The notes below the pieces were generated by a model, which was given only the letters and a program-made list of their open reading frames with translations, searched no databases and was not told the DNA's origin. From CAZZKE01 sp964655005 (lineage in GTDB: Bacteria > Pseudomonadota > Alphaproteobacteria > Rhodospirillales > JABHCV01), in assembly GCA_964655005.1 (NCBI GenBank), contig CAZZKE010000006.1:16036-80035 (forward strand): a stretch of 64,000 bases of DNA, written 5' to 3'. Positions 25,232 to 32,869 of the stretch are shown one piece after another. Each line of letters starts with the position of its first letter. The first letter of the stretch is position 1. A program made the position numbers and the translations under genes.

Positions 25232-25732
25232 CTATATATACAGGTTAACGTCCGATTTAAGGGCGCCTTCCATATAGGTCGCGGCGCCGCCAATATCGAC
25301 CTCTTCGATCAGGTCTTCCTTGTTAAACTCGAACAAATCCATGGTCATCTGGCAGGCGATCATCTTGACATCGGATTCGATTGCCACCTCGCGCAATTCA
25401 GGCACAGAGGCGACGCCCTTTTTCTTGATCAGATTTTTCATCATGGTCGTACACATGGCGTCGACGCCGGGAATCGCCGACATGATATTGGGCATGGTCA
25501 TGTGCATACCCATCATCGGCATTTCCATGCCAGGGTTGCCGAGCGTCGATATTTGCAGGTGGTCCAGGTTCTTTTTGAGCAATTGCAGACCATAAAACGT
25601 GAAAAACATGGTTACCTTGACATCCATCGCCGCCGCCGTGGTCGCCAGAATGAAGGGAGGATAAGCCCAGTCCAGCGTTCCCTTGGTGACGATTATCGAC
25701 ATCGATTTAGCATTTTCGCCATCAGCACTCAT
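25232..25732 (-). CDS. DsrE2-like (DsrE/DsrF/DrsH family) protein
   Basis: A 166-residue protein of the DsrE2 group. Visible are SIIVTKGTLDWAYPPFILA at the start, the Met-rich stretch GMEMPMMGMHMTMP, a Cys in DAMCTTMMKNLI (around residue 100) and a second Cys in MIACQMTMDLF. DsrE2 proteins are reported sulfur carriers acting with TusA and rhodanese. The ATG at 25732 has AGGAG 8 bp upstream; an upstream in-frame GTG/ATG at 25771 overlaps the ribosome site. A palindrome ATTAG-N6-CTAAT lies 48 bp upstream. First gene of the dsrE2/RHH/tusA/soxS-like/glcG-like series. Confidence 0.87.
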   Translation of the reverse strand: MSADGENAKSMSIIVTKGTLDWAYPPFILATTAAAMDVKVTMFFTFYGLQLLKKNLDHLQISTLGNPGMEMPMMGMHMTMPNIMSAIPGVDAMCTTMMKNLIKKKGVASVPELREVAIESDVKMIACQMTMDLFEFNKEDLIEEVDIGGAATYMEGALKSDVNLYI

Positions 25733-26051
25733 GGTAATATCTCCTAGTTGCCAGGTCGTCGCCAGTCTCAAAATTAGTAATTAGAAATGCCTAATATAAA
25801 GCAATGTATAGTGAACGGGCAAGACGTGGGTAGTATATATTGACCACAATATAGCAATCCCCCTGCCCGGCTGGTCAACTCCTTGTGAAGTGAAATTTAG
25901 AAGAACTGAATATACAAATTCCACAAACTGTACTATATATCTCGCCAAATTAACAGGGTTCCCGCCGCCAAATGAGGGGGTAACGCCACACGATACGGCG
26001 ACAAAATCCTGGTGTGTCGGATGTTAACTTATACACTTCGGGAGAGTTTCC
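25733..26051. other. Divergent intergenic region between dsrE2-like and YeeE/YedE genes
   Basis: This 319-bp stretch holds no gene. It contains the candidate operator at 25780-25795, a plausible minus-strand promoter (TTGCCC, 18 bp, TATATT) abutting it, and an A/T-rich stretch at 25900-25950 that could carry the plus-strand promoter. AGGGTTCCCG-type GC stems near 25955 are weak. Confidence 0.7.
25780..25795. promoter_or_regulatory. Candidate ArsR operator upstream of dsrE2-like gene
   Basis: ATTAG-N6-CTAAT perfect inverted repeat, N6 being AAATGC. It overlaps the end of the predicted -10 box of the minus-strand promoter, as a repressor site would. The same half-sites and spacing occur at 32326 and 32727. 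Confidence 0.7.
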
Positions 26052-27155
26052 ATGGAAGAAATGCCAGTCACTACAATAGTAGGAATCGCCGGATTTATCG
26101 CCGGTATCATCTTCGGCGCAACGTCCAACCGAACTAATTTCTGCACCATGGGCGCCTTATCCGACATCGTCTTTATGGGAAATTATAATCGCTTCCGGGC
26201 CTGGTTGCTGGCTATGGCCGTGGCGATCATCGGCGCCCAAACCCTGCAAATGATGGAAGTCGTAGACTTGTACCAGGCAATTTATCAGACCACCAATTTC
26301 GGTTGGCTGGGCGCCATTATCGGCGGCTTGATGTTTGGCTTCGGCATGACCATGGCCGGCGGCTGTGCCGGCAAAAATCTGGTCAGGCTGGGCGCCGGCA
26401 ATTTGAAATCGGTCATCGTCGTTATCGTCATGGGCATCTTCGCCTACATGACCCTGCGCGGGCTGATCGGCCTCGCCCGCATTCAACTTGAGGGGGCCTC
26501 CAACATAGATCTTTCGGAAATGGGCCTTCAGTCACAGGGCATAGTCGATATCATCGCCCTTGCCCTGGGCTTCGAGCCCGAAGACATCAGGCTTACCGTA
26601 ACCGTCGTAATAGCCGGTGGGTTGCTGTTTTACTGTTTCAAGAATGCGTCCTTCCGCGCGTCGCGCAATGATCTTATCGGCGGTTCGATAATCGGCGCGC
26701 TGGTAGTCAGCGGATGGTGGATCACCGGCGTACTGGGGTTCGACGATTTCGAACCGCTGCCCCTGTTTTCGTTTACCTTCGTCAGCCCGACCGGAGAAAG
26801 CATCCAGTACCTGATGACCTTTACCGGGGCGACGATCAATTTTGGCATCGCCACCGTCGGCGGTGTGATCGTCGGATCATTCCTGATGGCGGTAGCGACA
26901 AAATCGTTCCGGGTCGAAGCCTTCAGCGACAGCGACGATATGCAGCGCAACATGTTCGGCGCCGCGTTAATGGGAGTCGGCGGCGTCATCGCCCTTGGGT
27001 GCACGATCGGACAGGGAATCACCGGCCTTTCGACCCTTGCCCTTGGCTCGCTTATCGCTTTGATTTCAATTATTATCGGCGGTCTTATTGGGCTTAAATA
27101 CATGGAAGAAGGCAGCCTGGGCGGCGCCGTCAAGGCCCTGGTCTCCAGCGATTAG
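26052..27155 (+). CDS. YeeE/YedE family sulfur-compound transporter (second copy)
   Basis: A 367-residue inner-membrane protein with roughly nine hydrophobic helices. Conserved Cys-bearing motifs are TSNRTNFCTMGALSD, MTMAGGCAGKNLVRLG and ALGCTIGQGITGLS, as in TsuA-type thiosulfate uptake proteins. It is divergent from the dsrE2/tusA series; in several bacteria YeeE/YedE proteins pair with TusA-like sulfur carriers. Expected cargo is thiosulfate or sulfane sulfur (inference). A strong ribosome site GGGAGAG precedes the ATG. Confidence 0.9.
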   Translation: MEEMPVTTIVGIAGFIAGIIFGATSNRTNFCTMGALSDIVFMGNYNRFRAWLLAMAVAIIGAQTLQMMEVVDLYQAIYQTTNFGWLGAIIGGLMFGFGMTMAGGCAGKNLVRLGAGNLKSVIVVIVMGIFAYMTLRGLIGLARIQLEGASNIDLSEMGLQSQGIVDIIALALGFEPEDIRLTVTVVIAGGLLFYCFKNASFRASRNDLIGGSIIGALVVSGWWITGVLGFDDFEPLPLFSFTFVSPTGESIQYLMTFTGATINFGIATVGGVIVGSFLMAVATKSFRVEAFSDSDDMQRNMFGAALMGVGGVIALGCTIGQGITGLSTLALGSLIALISIIIGGLIGLKYMEEGSLGGAVKALVSSD

Positions 27156-27464
27156 GGATGGCAGGGCGGACTAGTTAGGGAAACCCCTAATATAAACGGG
27201 TGTTTGTACAGGTTTTCCCTAGTTGGAAACGGGAACCTTACTGTTTGCACGATTTATTGTAGAATTTTGGCGTATATACCCCCTTGCCTTTAGTTCTATT
27301 ATTCGGGTAGTTTATAAAAGTATCATATAAGAAGCCTGAAAAATCAGGCCGAAAGTTGCAGGGACGGGACGCTAGGGCTTCAATATTTAGATTCTTGAAA
27401 TCCCGCTCCAGTATGATGTGTGTGCGTATCTTTTCGCCACATGAAACAGCTATAGGGAGGGACA
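27156..27464. other. Intergenic region upstream of soxX
   Basis: About 309 bp without a gene. It contains TTAGGG-N4-CCCTAA (27175-27190) directly followed by ATATAAA, a TTTCC-N6-GGAAA palindrome near 27215-27231, and a GCCTGA-AAAA-TCAGGC hairpin (27334-27349). A ribosome site GGGAGGG precedes soxX. No clear sigma-70 pair was found. Confidence 0.6.
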
Positions 27465-27911
27465 ATGACCTACAGCACACTGACGGGCGCCGTTCTAGGC
27501 GCCGTTCTCTCTGGAGCGCTTGTCGTGAGCGCCCAGGCAGGGGAATATAAAATCGTTAACAGTACGATTCCCGCCTCGTTAACAGGCAAGGCCGGCAATC
27601 CGGCAAATGGGAAAAAACTCGTCATCAACCGGAAGAAAGGCAATTGCCTGGCCTGCCACGTCATGCCTATTCCGGAACAGCAGTTTCATGGCGAAATAGG
27701 ACCGGATCTGACCAGTGTCGGCCGTTATTTGAGCGACGCTGAATTAAGAATGCGTCTGGCTGACCCCAAGGTGCTTAATCCCGATACCATCATGCCATCG
27801 TTTTTGAAGGTACCCACGACGCGGGTGCTAAAGAAATTTAAGGGGAAAACGATCCTGAAGGCTCAGGAAGTTGAAGATATCATCGCCTATCTGAAGACCC
27901 TCAAAGGCTGA
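27465..27911 (+). CDS. soxX: Sulfur oxidation c-type cytochrome SoxX
   Basis: A 148-residue monohaem cytochrome. Residues 1-25 are a signal peptide (AQA-G). The haem motif CLACH is at residues 61-65 and the distal Met is probably in TIMPSFLKV. SoxX pairs with SoxA to attach thiosulfate to the SoxY Cys in the periplasm. It is the first gene of soxXYZAB, 34 bp before soxY. Confidence 0.94.
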   Translation: MTYSTLTGAVLGAVLSGALVVSAQAGEYKIVNSTIPASLTGKAGNPANGKKLVINRKKGNCLACHVMPIPEQQFHGEIGPDLTSVGRYLSDAELRMRLADPKVLNPDTIMPSFLKVPTTRVLKKFKGKTILKAQEVEDIIAYLKTLKG

Positions 27912-27945
27912 TTCAGTAACTTCCCAAACGAATTAAGGAAATGAA

Positions 27946-28428
27946 ATGTCTGTATTTATGAAAACACACACAGCCTTGGGTCGCCGTCAGTTGCTTAAAG
28001 CCGTTGGCGCCGGCGCATTTGCCATGGCCGGAAGCGGTCTTTTTACGAATAAGGCGGTGGCCGGACCGGAAGCGGTCGCGGCCTATCTGAAGAAGATAAC
28101 CGGCGGGGCGATTGCCAAGGAAGGACGGATCAAGCTTAAGCTGCCGGAAATTGCCGAAAATGGCGCGACCGTTCCGATCACCATCAGCATCGAAAGCCCG
28201 ATGACTGACAGCGACTATGTAAAGACTGTCCATATCGCCGCCGAAGGGAACCCCAATCCCGAAGTCGTGTCGTTCACTATGAGCCCCCGGATGGGAAAAG
28301 CGGAAGTTTCGACCCGCATGCGGCTCAACAAGACCCAGAACGTCCGCGCCATCGCTATCATGAGCGACGGGTCGGTATACGGCAGCGCGAAAAAAGTCAA
28401 AGTCACCATCGGCGGCTGCGGCGGCTGA
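27946..28428 (+). CDS. soxY: Thiosulfate oxidation carrier SoxY
   Basis: A 160-residue carrier. A twin-arginine signal (RRQLLK, Arg13-Arg14) covers residues 1-40, as expected because SoxYZ is exported folded. The chain ends GGCGG, the swinging arm whose Cys158 carries the sulfur intermediates. Followed 25 bp later by soxZ. Confidence 0.96.
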   Translation: MSVFMKTHTALGRRQLLKAVGAGAFAMAGSGLFTNKAVAGPEAVAAYLKKITGGAIAKEGRIKLKLPEIAENGATVPITISIESPMTDSDYVKTVHIAAEGNPNPEVVSFTMSPRMGKAEVSTRMRLNKTQNVRAIAIMSDGSVYGSAKKVKVTIGGCGG

Positions 28429-28453
28429 CCCAGGATTTCAGGAGAATTTAACT

Positions 28454-28780
28454 ATGGCTAGAAAACCACGCATCAAAGTCCCGAAGAAAGCCAAGGTGGG
28501 ACAGATCATTCAAATCAAGACCCTGTATTCCCACAAAATGGAAACCGGGCTGCGCAAGAACAAGAAAACCGGAAAAATAATACCGCGCAAGATTATCAAC
28601 AGCTTCGTTTGCAAATTCAACGGCAAGGAAGTGATCGGCGCAAAAATGTACCCGGCGATTGCCGCAAATCCGTACTTTGCCTTTTTCGCGAAGGTAAATG
28701 AAAGCGGGACATTTGATTTCGCCTGGACCGAAGACGGGGGCAAAGTAATACAGGCCAAAGCCAATATCAGTGTCTCCTAG
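28454..28780 (+). CDS. soxZ: Thiosulfate oxidation carrier SoxZ
   Basis: A 108-residue beta-sandwich protein without its own signal peptide; it is exported with SoxY as a heterodimer. The start ARKPRIKVPKKAKVGQIIQI and the end VIQAKANISVS are typical. Ribosome site AGGAGAA. It completes the SoxYZ substrate carrier. Confidence 0.95.
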   Translation: MARKPRIKVPKKAKVGQIIQIKTLYSHKMETGLRKNKKTGKIIPRKIINSFVCKFNGKEVIGAKMYPAIAANPYFAFFAKVNESGTFDFAWTEDGGKVIQAKANISVS

Positions 28781-28809
28781 GGGTTTTCACAAAGGGAAGG
28801 TTTTATGTC

Positions 28810-29595
28810 ATGACATACGCTAAATTTTTCAAGCGGTCGGCCGGTTTTATCGGCTTGGGTGTGCTGCTGGCCGCATGTGCGCCGACACAGGATGCGGCGC
28901 TGGAATCCGGCTACGAATATTCGACGGCGGAAACACAGGCCATGCAGAACGATGATTTCGACAATCCGGCGTTCATCTGGGTCGATATCGGCGAGGAGCA
29001 ATGGTCGAAGGTCGAGGGCAAGGCGGGTAAATCCTGCGCATCCTGCCACGGTGACGACGCCTCGTCGCTGAAGGGGGTCTCGGTCACTTATCCAAAATTC
29101 AACGAAAAGGATGGCAAGCTGCGGGCTCTTCAGGACCAGATCAATGCCGAACGGACGGAACGCATGAAGGCGAAGCCGTGGAAATGGGAAAGCAACGAAA
29201 TGCTGGGCATGGCCGCTTACGTTAAATTGCAATCCCGCGGCATGCCGCTCAACGCCGCCATTGATGGCAAGGCGGCGCCGTTCTACGAAAAAGGCAAGGC
29301 GTTTTTCAACCAGCGCCGCGGCGGTCTGGACATGTCCTGCAAGAACTGCCACGTCGATTATCCGGGGATGTATATCCGGGCCAATCGCCTGTCTAATGGC
29401 CTGCCTAACGGATTCCCCACCTATCGCCTGAAATGGCAAAAAGTGGGCTCGTTACATCGCCGCTTCCGGGGTTGCAACAAGAACGTCCGGGCGCAGCCAT
29501 ATAAGCAGGGGTCCGATGAATATACCAATCTGGAACTCTACATTACGTCCCGCGCCAAAGGGGTCCTGAGCGAGGCTCCCGCCGTCAGGATGTAG
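28810..29595 (+). CDS. soxA: Sulfur oxidation dihaem cytochrome SoxA
   Basis: A 261-residue protein with two haem sites, CASCH (residues 76-80) and CKNCH (177-181), and the catalytic Cys222 in RFRGCNKNVRA that becomes the persulfide haem ligand. SoxAX joins thiosulfate to SoxY. The N-terminus has a lipobox, LLAAC with Cys23, so the protein may be membrane anchored rather than fully soluble. Followed by a strong terminator, so soxB may need its own promoter or readthrough. Confidence 0.95.
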   Translation: MTYAKFFKRSAGFIGLGVLLAACAPTQDAALESGYEYSTAETQAMQNDDFDNPAFIWVDIGEEQWSKVEGKAGKSCASCHGDDASSLKGVSVTYPKFNEKDGKLRALQDQINAERTERMKAKPWKWESNEMLGMAAYVKLQSRGMPLNAAIDGKAAPFYEKGKAFFNQRRGGLDMSCKNCHVDYPGMYIRANRLSNGLPNGFPTYRLKWQKVGSLHRRFRGCNKNVRAQPYKQGSDEYTNLELYITSRAKGVLSEAPAVRM

Positions 29596-29622
29596 ACTTA
29601 AAGACCCTGTGAAAACCAGCGA

Positions 29623-29664
29623 ACGGGCGGCGGTACGGTATTTCCGGACGCCGCCCGTTTTTTT
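29623..29664 (+). terminator. Intrinsic terminator after soxA
   Basis: Ten-bp perfect stem ACGGGCGGCG / CGCCGCCCGT with a 16-nt loop and a run of T. It lies between soxA and soxB, which share direction. Confidence 0.9.
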
Positions 29665-29712
29665 CAAATTACCGCTTAATACGAAGTTGTTTCCTGGAGT
29701 AGATACCCCGCA

Positions 29713-31401
29713 ATGCTGACACGCCGAGATTTTATGCAGGTAACGGCTGCCACGGCGGCCATGATGGCCCCCATGGGCGGTATTACCGCCGCCGCCGCCG
29801 CCGGAAGAATCACTCAGGACGAGATCCTTAAGTTCAAGCCCCTGGGACAGGTGACATTGCTTAATTTTACCGACTGTCACGCCCAGCTTGTACCGCTTTA
29901 TTTCCGCGAACCTTCGGTCAATATCGGGGTCGGCGGGGTCAATGGTCTGCCGCCTCATCTGACCGGAAAGGATTTCCTGAAAAAATTCGGCCTGATCCCC
30001 GGATCCCGTGCGGCTTATGCCTTTTCCAGCGACGATTTCACCCGGCTGGCCCGGGAATACGGACGCATCGGCGGCATGGCCCAGATGGCGACGATGATCA
30101 AGGCTATCCGCGCCGAACGTCCGGACAACACCCTGCTGGTCGATGTCGGCGACACCTGGCAGGGATCCTACACGTCGCTGAAAACCAGGGGCGAAGATAT
30201 GGTCGCGGTCCAGAACGCCCTGGGCGTCGATGTCATGACCGCGCATTGGGAATTCACCTATGGCGCCGACCGGGTCAAGGAATTGATCGGGAAGTGCAAT
30301 TTCCCGTTTCTGGCCGGTAATGTGCGCGACAACGAATTTGATGAACCGGTATTCGAAAGTACCCGTTATTTCGAACGGGGCGGCGTTAAAATAGCCGTCA
30401 TCGGCCAGGCCTTCCCCTACACGCCAATCGCCAATCCACGTTATATGATACCCGATTGGTCGTTCGGAATTCAGGAAGATATCATCCGCGAGCATGTTGA
30501 GAGCGCCCGGGCCGAAGATGCCGACCTGGTCGTGCTGGCCAGCCACAACGGCTTCGATGTCGATCGCAAACTTGCCTCGCGGGTCGATGGCATCGATGTC
30601 ATCCTGACCGGTCACACCCACGACGCCATTCCCGCCGTTATAAAAGTCAAAGACACATTGTTGGTGGCGACCGGATCCCACAGCAAATTCCTGGGTCGTC
30701 TGGACCTGGATGTGCAGAACCGGAAGATCAGGGATTTCAGATTCAAGCTGATGCCGGTTTTTTCCGACGCCATCGCCCCCGACCCGGAAATGGCGAAGGT
30801 AATCGGACGCATTCGCGGCCCCCACGACAAAGAACTGTCGACGGTGCTGGCCAGAACCGACACCACGCTTTACCGACGGGGAAATTTCAACGGCACCTTC
30901 GATGACCTGATATGTCAGGCCATTCTACAGGAACGGAATGCCGAAATAGCCCTGTCGCCGGGGTTTAGGTGGGGCCGGACCGTTCCTTCGGGGTCCGACA
31001 TCACAGTCGATGATCTTTATTCCCAGACCGCCATCACCTACCCCGCCTGCTACCGCAACGAGATGACCGGGGAATTGTTGAAAACCATTCTGGAAGACAT
31101 CGCCGACAACCTGTTCAATACCGACCCGTATTATCAGCAAGGTGGCGATATGGTGCGTGTCGGCGGGATGGGTTACGCCATCGATATCGCCAAACCAATC
31201 GGTTCAAGGATATCGGAAATGACCCTTTTACGCACCGGCGAGCCCATTGAATCGACTAAAAAATATATCGTCAGCGGCTGGGCGTCGATCAACGAAGCGA
31301 CCCAGGGTCCGCCGATTTACGATGTCGTCGCCGATTACCTGAAAAAGCAAAAGGTCGTCAACGTACCGGAAAACAACAACATCAAAGTCAGCGGTATGTA
31401 A
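29713..31401 (+). CDS. soxB: Thiosulfohydrolase SoxB
   Basis: A 562-residue periplasmic dimanganese hydrolase of the 5'-nucleotidase-like fold, which releases sulfate from SoxY-bound S-thiosulfonate. A twin-arginine signal starts TRRDFMQ (Arg4-Arg5). Metal-site blocks are NFTDCHAQLVPL, DVGDTWQGS, ASHNGFDVD and LTGHTHDA. The C-terminal domain includes QGGDMVRVGGMGY. Preceded by a terminator after soxA; followed 102 bp later by ccdA. Confidence 0.96.
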   Translation: MLTRRDFMQVTAATAAMMAPMGGITAAAAAGRITQDEILKFKPLGQVTLLNFTDCHAQLVPLYFREPSVNIGVGGVNGLPPHLTGKDFLKKFGLIPGSRAAYAFSSDDFTRLAREYGRIGGMAQMATMIKAIRAERPDNTLLVDVGDTWQGSYTSLKTRGEDMVAVQNALGVDVMTAHWEFTYGADRVKELIGKCNFPFLAGNVRDNEFDEPVFESTRYFERGGVKIAVIGQAFPYTPIANPRYMIPDWSFGIQEDIIREHVESARAEDADLVVLASHNGFDVDRKLASRVDGIDVILTGHTHDAIPAVIKVKDTLLVATGSHSKFLGRLDLDVQNRKIRDFRFKLMPVFSDAIAPDPEMAKVIGRIRGPHDKELSTVLARTDTTLYRRGNFNGTFDDLICQAILQERNAEIALSPGFRWGRTVPSGSDITVDDLYSQTAITYPACYRNEMTGELLKTILEDIADNLFNTDPYYQQGGDMVRVGGMGYAIDIAKPIGSRISEMTLLRTGEPIESTKKYIVSGWASINEATQGPPIYDVVADYLKKQKVVNVPENNNIKVSGM

Positions 31402-31503
31402 GGGATTCCCCCTGGTCCGGAACACGCGAAAGTTATTTGATGTCCGGGCCCTGGTGCACCACCATTGCAGGCGCCTGATATTAAGCGAAATGGATAAACG
31501 CGC

Positions 31504-32247
31504 ATGGACCCTTTTCAGATTAGCTATGCCGGCGCCCTGGTTGCCGGCTTTCTAAGTTTTGCGTCTCCCTGCGTGCTGCCGTTGATTCCCGCTTATCTGA
31601 GCTTCCTGGGCGGGGCCTCGATGGATGAGTTGATGGCCGAGGGCGGCATCGACCGGGAAGTGTCGAAACGGGTCTTTATTTCATCGCTTTCCTTTGTTTT
31701 GGGGTTCGCCACGGTTTTTGTGCTGCTGGGCGCGTCGGCTACCGTAATAAGTCAGATTATCGTCGGCAAAATCGATGTTCTGAGCAAAATTGGCGGGGCC
31801 ATTATAATAATTTTCGGCCTGCACTACATGGGGCTGTTCAGAATTGGATTCCTGAATTTCGAGAAACGGTTCCACATTGAAAATAAACCCAACGGTATCG
31901 TCGGCTCTTATGTGTTGGGGTTAGCCTTCGCCTTCGGGTGGACGCCCTGCGTCGGGCCGATCCTGGCGACCATTCTTATGGTCGCCGCCGGCGGCGATTC
32001 TGTCTGGTATGGCGCTTCCCTGCTATCGGTCTATGCCGCCGGGCTAGGTATTCCGTTCCTGCTTGCGGCGTTGGCGGTCAAGCCGTTTATGGCCTTCATG
32101 GCCAAATTCAGGAAACATATGGGCAAAGTGGAAGCCGCCGTCGGCGTGTTGATGGTGGTTACCGGCGTCGCCATATTCACCGGCTCGCTGGCCGATGCGT
32201 CGCAATGGTTGCTTGAAACCTTCCCCATCTTCAGCAAGATCGGATAG
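31504..32247 (+). CDS. ccdA: CcdA/SoxV-type thiol-disulfide transporter
   Basis: A 247-residue membrane protein with six hydrophobic helices. The two active Cys lie in SFASPCVLPLIPAYLSFLGG (first helix) and FGWTPCVGPILA (fourth helix), giving the DsbD-beta/CcdA transport pair. Such proteins move reducing power across the membrane; in sox clusters (SoxV) they feed SoxW/SoxS thioredoxins. The soxS-like gene 7 kb upstream could be the partner. Confidence 0.93.
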   Translation: MDPFQISYAGALVAGFLSFASPCVLPLIPAYLSFLGGASMDELMAEGGIDREVSKRVFISSLSFVLGFATVFVLLGASATVISQIIVGKIDVLSKIGGAIIIIFGLHYMGLFRIGFLNFEKRFHIENKPNGIVGSYVLGLAFAFGWTPCVGPILATILMVAAGGDSVWYGASLLSVYAAGLGIPFLLAALAVKPFMAFMAKFRKHMGKVEAAVGVLMVVTGVAIFTGSLADASQWLLETFPIFSKIG

Positions 32248-32309
32248 GGCAACCTGCCCCGTTGGAACAGACAAATGTGACAGGGTTCTTCCGGGAATAG
32301 CGCAGCCTA

Positions 32310-32338
32310 TTGACATTACTAGAGTATTAGCGTTATCT
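32310..32338 (+). promoter_or_regulatory. Promoter of the arsR-type gene
   Basis: TTGACA (32310-32315), 17 bp, TTATCT (32333-32338). It overlaps the palindrome at 32323-32344. Transcription would start near 32345-32347, at or near the start codon. Confidence 0.6.
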
Positions 32339-32344
32339 AATACT
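32323..32344. promoter_or_regulatory. Candidate ArsR operator, autoregulatory
   Basis: Perfect inverted repeat AGTATTAG-N6-CTAATACT. It covers the -10 region and ends 1 bp before the arsR start codon, so the product is likely to repress itself. Shares its core with sites at 25780 and 32727. Confidence 0.8.
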
Positions 32345-32345
32345 T

Positions 32346-32678
32346 ATGGACGGAAAACTGAATCGGCAGTTTGGCGATACCGCCACGGCCATGGTCGGCC
32401 ATATAGAGGCGAGTAATTTGCTTAAGGCCATGAGCAACGAGACACGCCTGATTATTTTGTGCCAATTGGTAAACGGCGAAAAAACCGTCCGCGAAATAGA
32501 AGACTTTATCGGTTTGAGCCAATCGGCAATATCGCAACATCTGGCGATATTGCGAGGGCACAATCTGGTCGCCACGCGACGGGCCGGACAGTCGGTTATT
32601 TACTCGCTGGAAGGAACCAAATCCAGGGCCATTATCGAAGTGCTGCATCGCCTGTATGCGAAACCCTGCCAAGCGTAA
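32346..32678 (+). CDS. ArsR-family transcription regulator (SoxR/BigR-like)
   Basis: A 110-residue winged-helix repressor. The helix-turn-helix is in VREIEDFIGLSQSAISQHLAILRGHNLVATRRAGQSVIYSL. Two Cys are present, in IILCQLVNGEK (alpha3 region) and near the end in KPCQA; the sulfane-sulfur sensors BigR and SqrR use a pair of Cys, so a similar role is plausible but the second Cys here is right at the C-terminus. The ATG is placed directly after the operator with no ribosome site. Lies between ccdA and tauE in a sox region. Confidence 0.86.
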   Translation: MDGKLNRQFGDTATAMVGHIEASNLLKAMSNETRLIILCQLVNGEKTVREIEDFIGLSQSAISQHLAILRGHNLVATRRAGQSVIYSLEGTKSRAIIEVLHRLYAKPCQA

Positions 32679-32705
32679 TAATACCGCAAAAAACCCAGTA
32701 GACTG

Positions 32706-32750
32706 TTGACATATAAGGGTATTTACATTAGAAGCGGCTAATCTTTGTAA
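32706..32750 (+). promoter_or_regulatory. Candidate promoter and ArsR operator upstream of TauE/SafE gene
   Basis: TTGACA at 32706-32711 is followed by ATTAG-N6-CTAAT (32727-32742; N6 AAGCGG), and the outer edges TTACA / TGTAA add partial symmetry. The -10 box is not clear. The downstream gene starts at 32870, giving a leader of about 120 nt. Confidence 0.65.
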
Positions 32751-32869
32751 ATGCGATAAAGGGTCCCCTGATTTTAATAATTATTCTTCGGTTACAGACC
32801 GCCAGCCGTCTATTACCGAAAAATCATATTCAGGTATCCGCATACCCTTGAAAGGCAGATCACGCCGAT

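Noticed and set aside
27238..27480. 80-codon minus-strand frame upstream of soxX
   Set aside because: Located in a regulatory region, no ribosome site, low-complexity composition.
29452..30825. 457-codon minus-strand frame opposite soxB
   Set aside because: Shadow of soxB; crosses the soxA terminator.
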